From Candidatus Sulfotelmatobacter sp. (GTDB lineage: Bacteria; Acidobacteriota; Terriglobia; Terriglobales; Acidobacteriaceae): DNA of 5,026 nucleotides. The stretch is taken from contig JASHRE010000191.1 in assembly GCA_030037515.1 (NCBI GenBank), positions 1 to 5,026 on the forward strand. The letters are read 5' to 3'. Shown piece after piece: positions 4,695 through 5,026 of the stretch. Positions within the stretch are counted from its first letter, which is position 1. Every line of letters starts with the position of its first letter. The translations under genes and the position numbers were made by a program. The notes beneath the pieces were generated by a model, which saw only the letters and a list, made by a program, of their open reading frames with translations, was not told the origin of the DNA and did no database searches.

Positions 4695-4958
4695 ATGTGG
4701 AAGCTTAGTCGAGTGGAAGAAGGGGACCGAATTGTTTTGAGAATTCTCGGCCGGCTAGAGGGTAAACGGTTGAACGAATTGGAAGATGCGCTGGCATCGC
4801 AGGCGGAGATTGAGAACTTGACCCTTGATCTCGCAGACGTGAAACTGGTCGATCACGATACGGTTCGTTTCTTGGCTAATTGTGAAAACAGCGGGGCCAC
4901 TTTGCGGAACTGTCCGGCCTATATTCGTGCGTGGATCGCCGCCGAAAACGCGAGTTGA
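4695..4958 (+). CDS. STAS-like domain small protein (anti-sigma-antagonist fold)
   Basis: An 87-residue cytoplasmic protein from the ATG at 4695. It shows the STAS outline: strand DRIVLRILGRLEGKRL (11-26), helix NELEDALASQAE, strand LTLDLADVKLVDHDTVRFLANC (42-63), and a closing helix RNCPAYIRAWIAAE (71-84). STAS proteins often act as partner-switch regulators of anti-sigma factors or as sensor modules. Here the usual DSSG-type phospho-acceptor loop reads DHDTVRFL, so classic serine phosphorylation is doubtful. From memory, short proteins with this LRNCPAYIRxWI ending are common in Acidobacteriota, often near efflux or regulatory genes. Start choice: AAAGGAG ends 13 nt before the ATG at 4695. 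The earlier in-frame ATG at 4662 has its AGAAGG only 2 nt away and would add 11 residues before the domain. The gene is divergent from the DUF4410-like gene. Confidence 0.8.
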   Translation: MWKLSRVEEGDRIVLRILGRLEGKRLNELEDALASQAEIENLTLDLADVKLVDHDTVRFLANCENSGATLRNCPAYIRAWIAAENAS

Positions 4959-4965
4959 TTCAATC

Positions 4966-5026
4966 ATGGACAAATGTCGACCAGACCGGCTCGACAGTTT
5001 CGCCGTAGGTCGGCAATCCGATAGTT
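4966..5026 (+). CDS. possible start of a gene running off the window
   Basis: From the ATG at 4966 one frame stays open to the window edge (MDKCRPDRLDSFAVGRQSDS), 7 nt after the STAS-like stop codon. The other two plus frames close. No good Shine-Dalgarno precedes it, and the same stretch contains TGTCGA (4975-4980) and TCGACA (4991-4996), which could instead form a weak hairpin after the STAS-like gene. About 20 codons are too few to recognise anything. Confidence 0.2.
   Translation, partial: MDKCRPDRLDSFAVGRQSDS

Noticed and set aside
4434..4696. 69-70-aa minus-strand ORFs upstream of the DUF4410-like gene
   Set aside because: They overlap the enhancer block and the STAS-like leader, and two frames compete for the same bases without protein-like composition.

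Overview
This is a chromosomal-looking fragment of about 5 kb with moderate GC. It most likely comes from a soil-type Acidobacteriota (Terriglobia-like). That guess rests on recalled protein style, not on a marker gene: an FhlA-like double-PAS sigma54 activator ending in a RVAGPSGAAAKLGM-type helix-turn-helix, a secreted DUF5666-like protein, a secreted DUF4410-like protein, and a short STAS-like protein with an LRNCPAYIRAWI ending. I saw no tRNA, rRNA, insertion sequence or CRISPR array.

Layout. 1-479: one possible very small ORF (32-172, minus), then about 300 bases with no convincing gene but an imperfect 20-bp direct repeat. 480-2273 (minus): sigma54 enhancer-binding protein (EBP) with two PAS domains, an AAA+ domain with an intact GAFTGA loop, and a C-terminal helix-turn-helix. 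2418-2522 (minus): a possible 34-codon ORF whose start overlaps the stop of the next gene. 2519-3001 (minus): secreted DUF5666-like protein without the OmpA domain I would expect in its relatives. 3002-3520: a 519-bp regulatory gap. 3521-4306 (minus): secreted DUF4410-like protein. 4307-4694: a second regulatory gap, from which a STAS-like gene (4695-4958, plus) is transcribed divergently. A reading frame opening at 4966 runs off the end.

How it may work together. The most interesting content lies between the genes. The DUF5666-like and DUF4410-like genes are unrelated in protein sequence, yet each is preceded by a near-consensus sigma54 (-24/-12) promoter with the exact GG-N10-GC spacing. 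The two promoters sit inside a roughly 95-bp block that is about three-quarters identical between the two sites. Within it, TCACGAAGCC falls at the same predicted position (-71 to -80) in both, and TTCGAGAC lies near -105. This is what two targets of one EBP would look like, and an EBP gene is adjacent. The block upstream of the DUF4410-like gene could also serve a weaker sigma54-like promoter facing the STAS gene. The EBP gene has a sigma54-like element with one extra spacer base, and a long inverted repeat at enhancer distance. My working model is a local regulon in which a cytoplasmic PAS-sensing EBP drives two exported proteins, and possibly the STAS protein and itself. The promoters and conserved blocks are seen in the sequence. 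The regulator-target link is inference.
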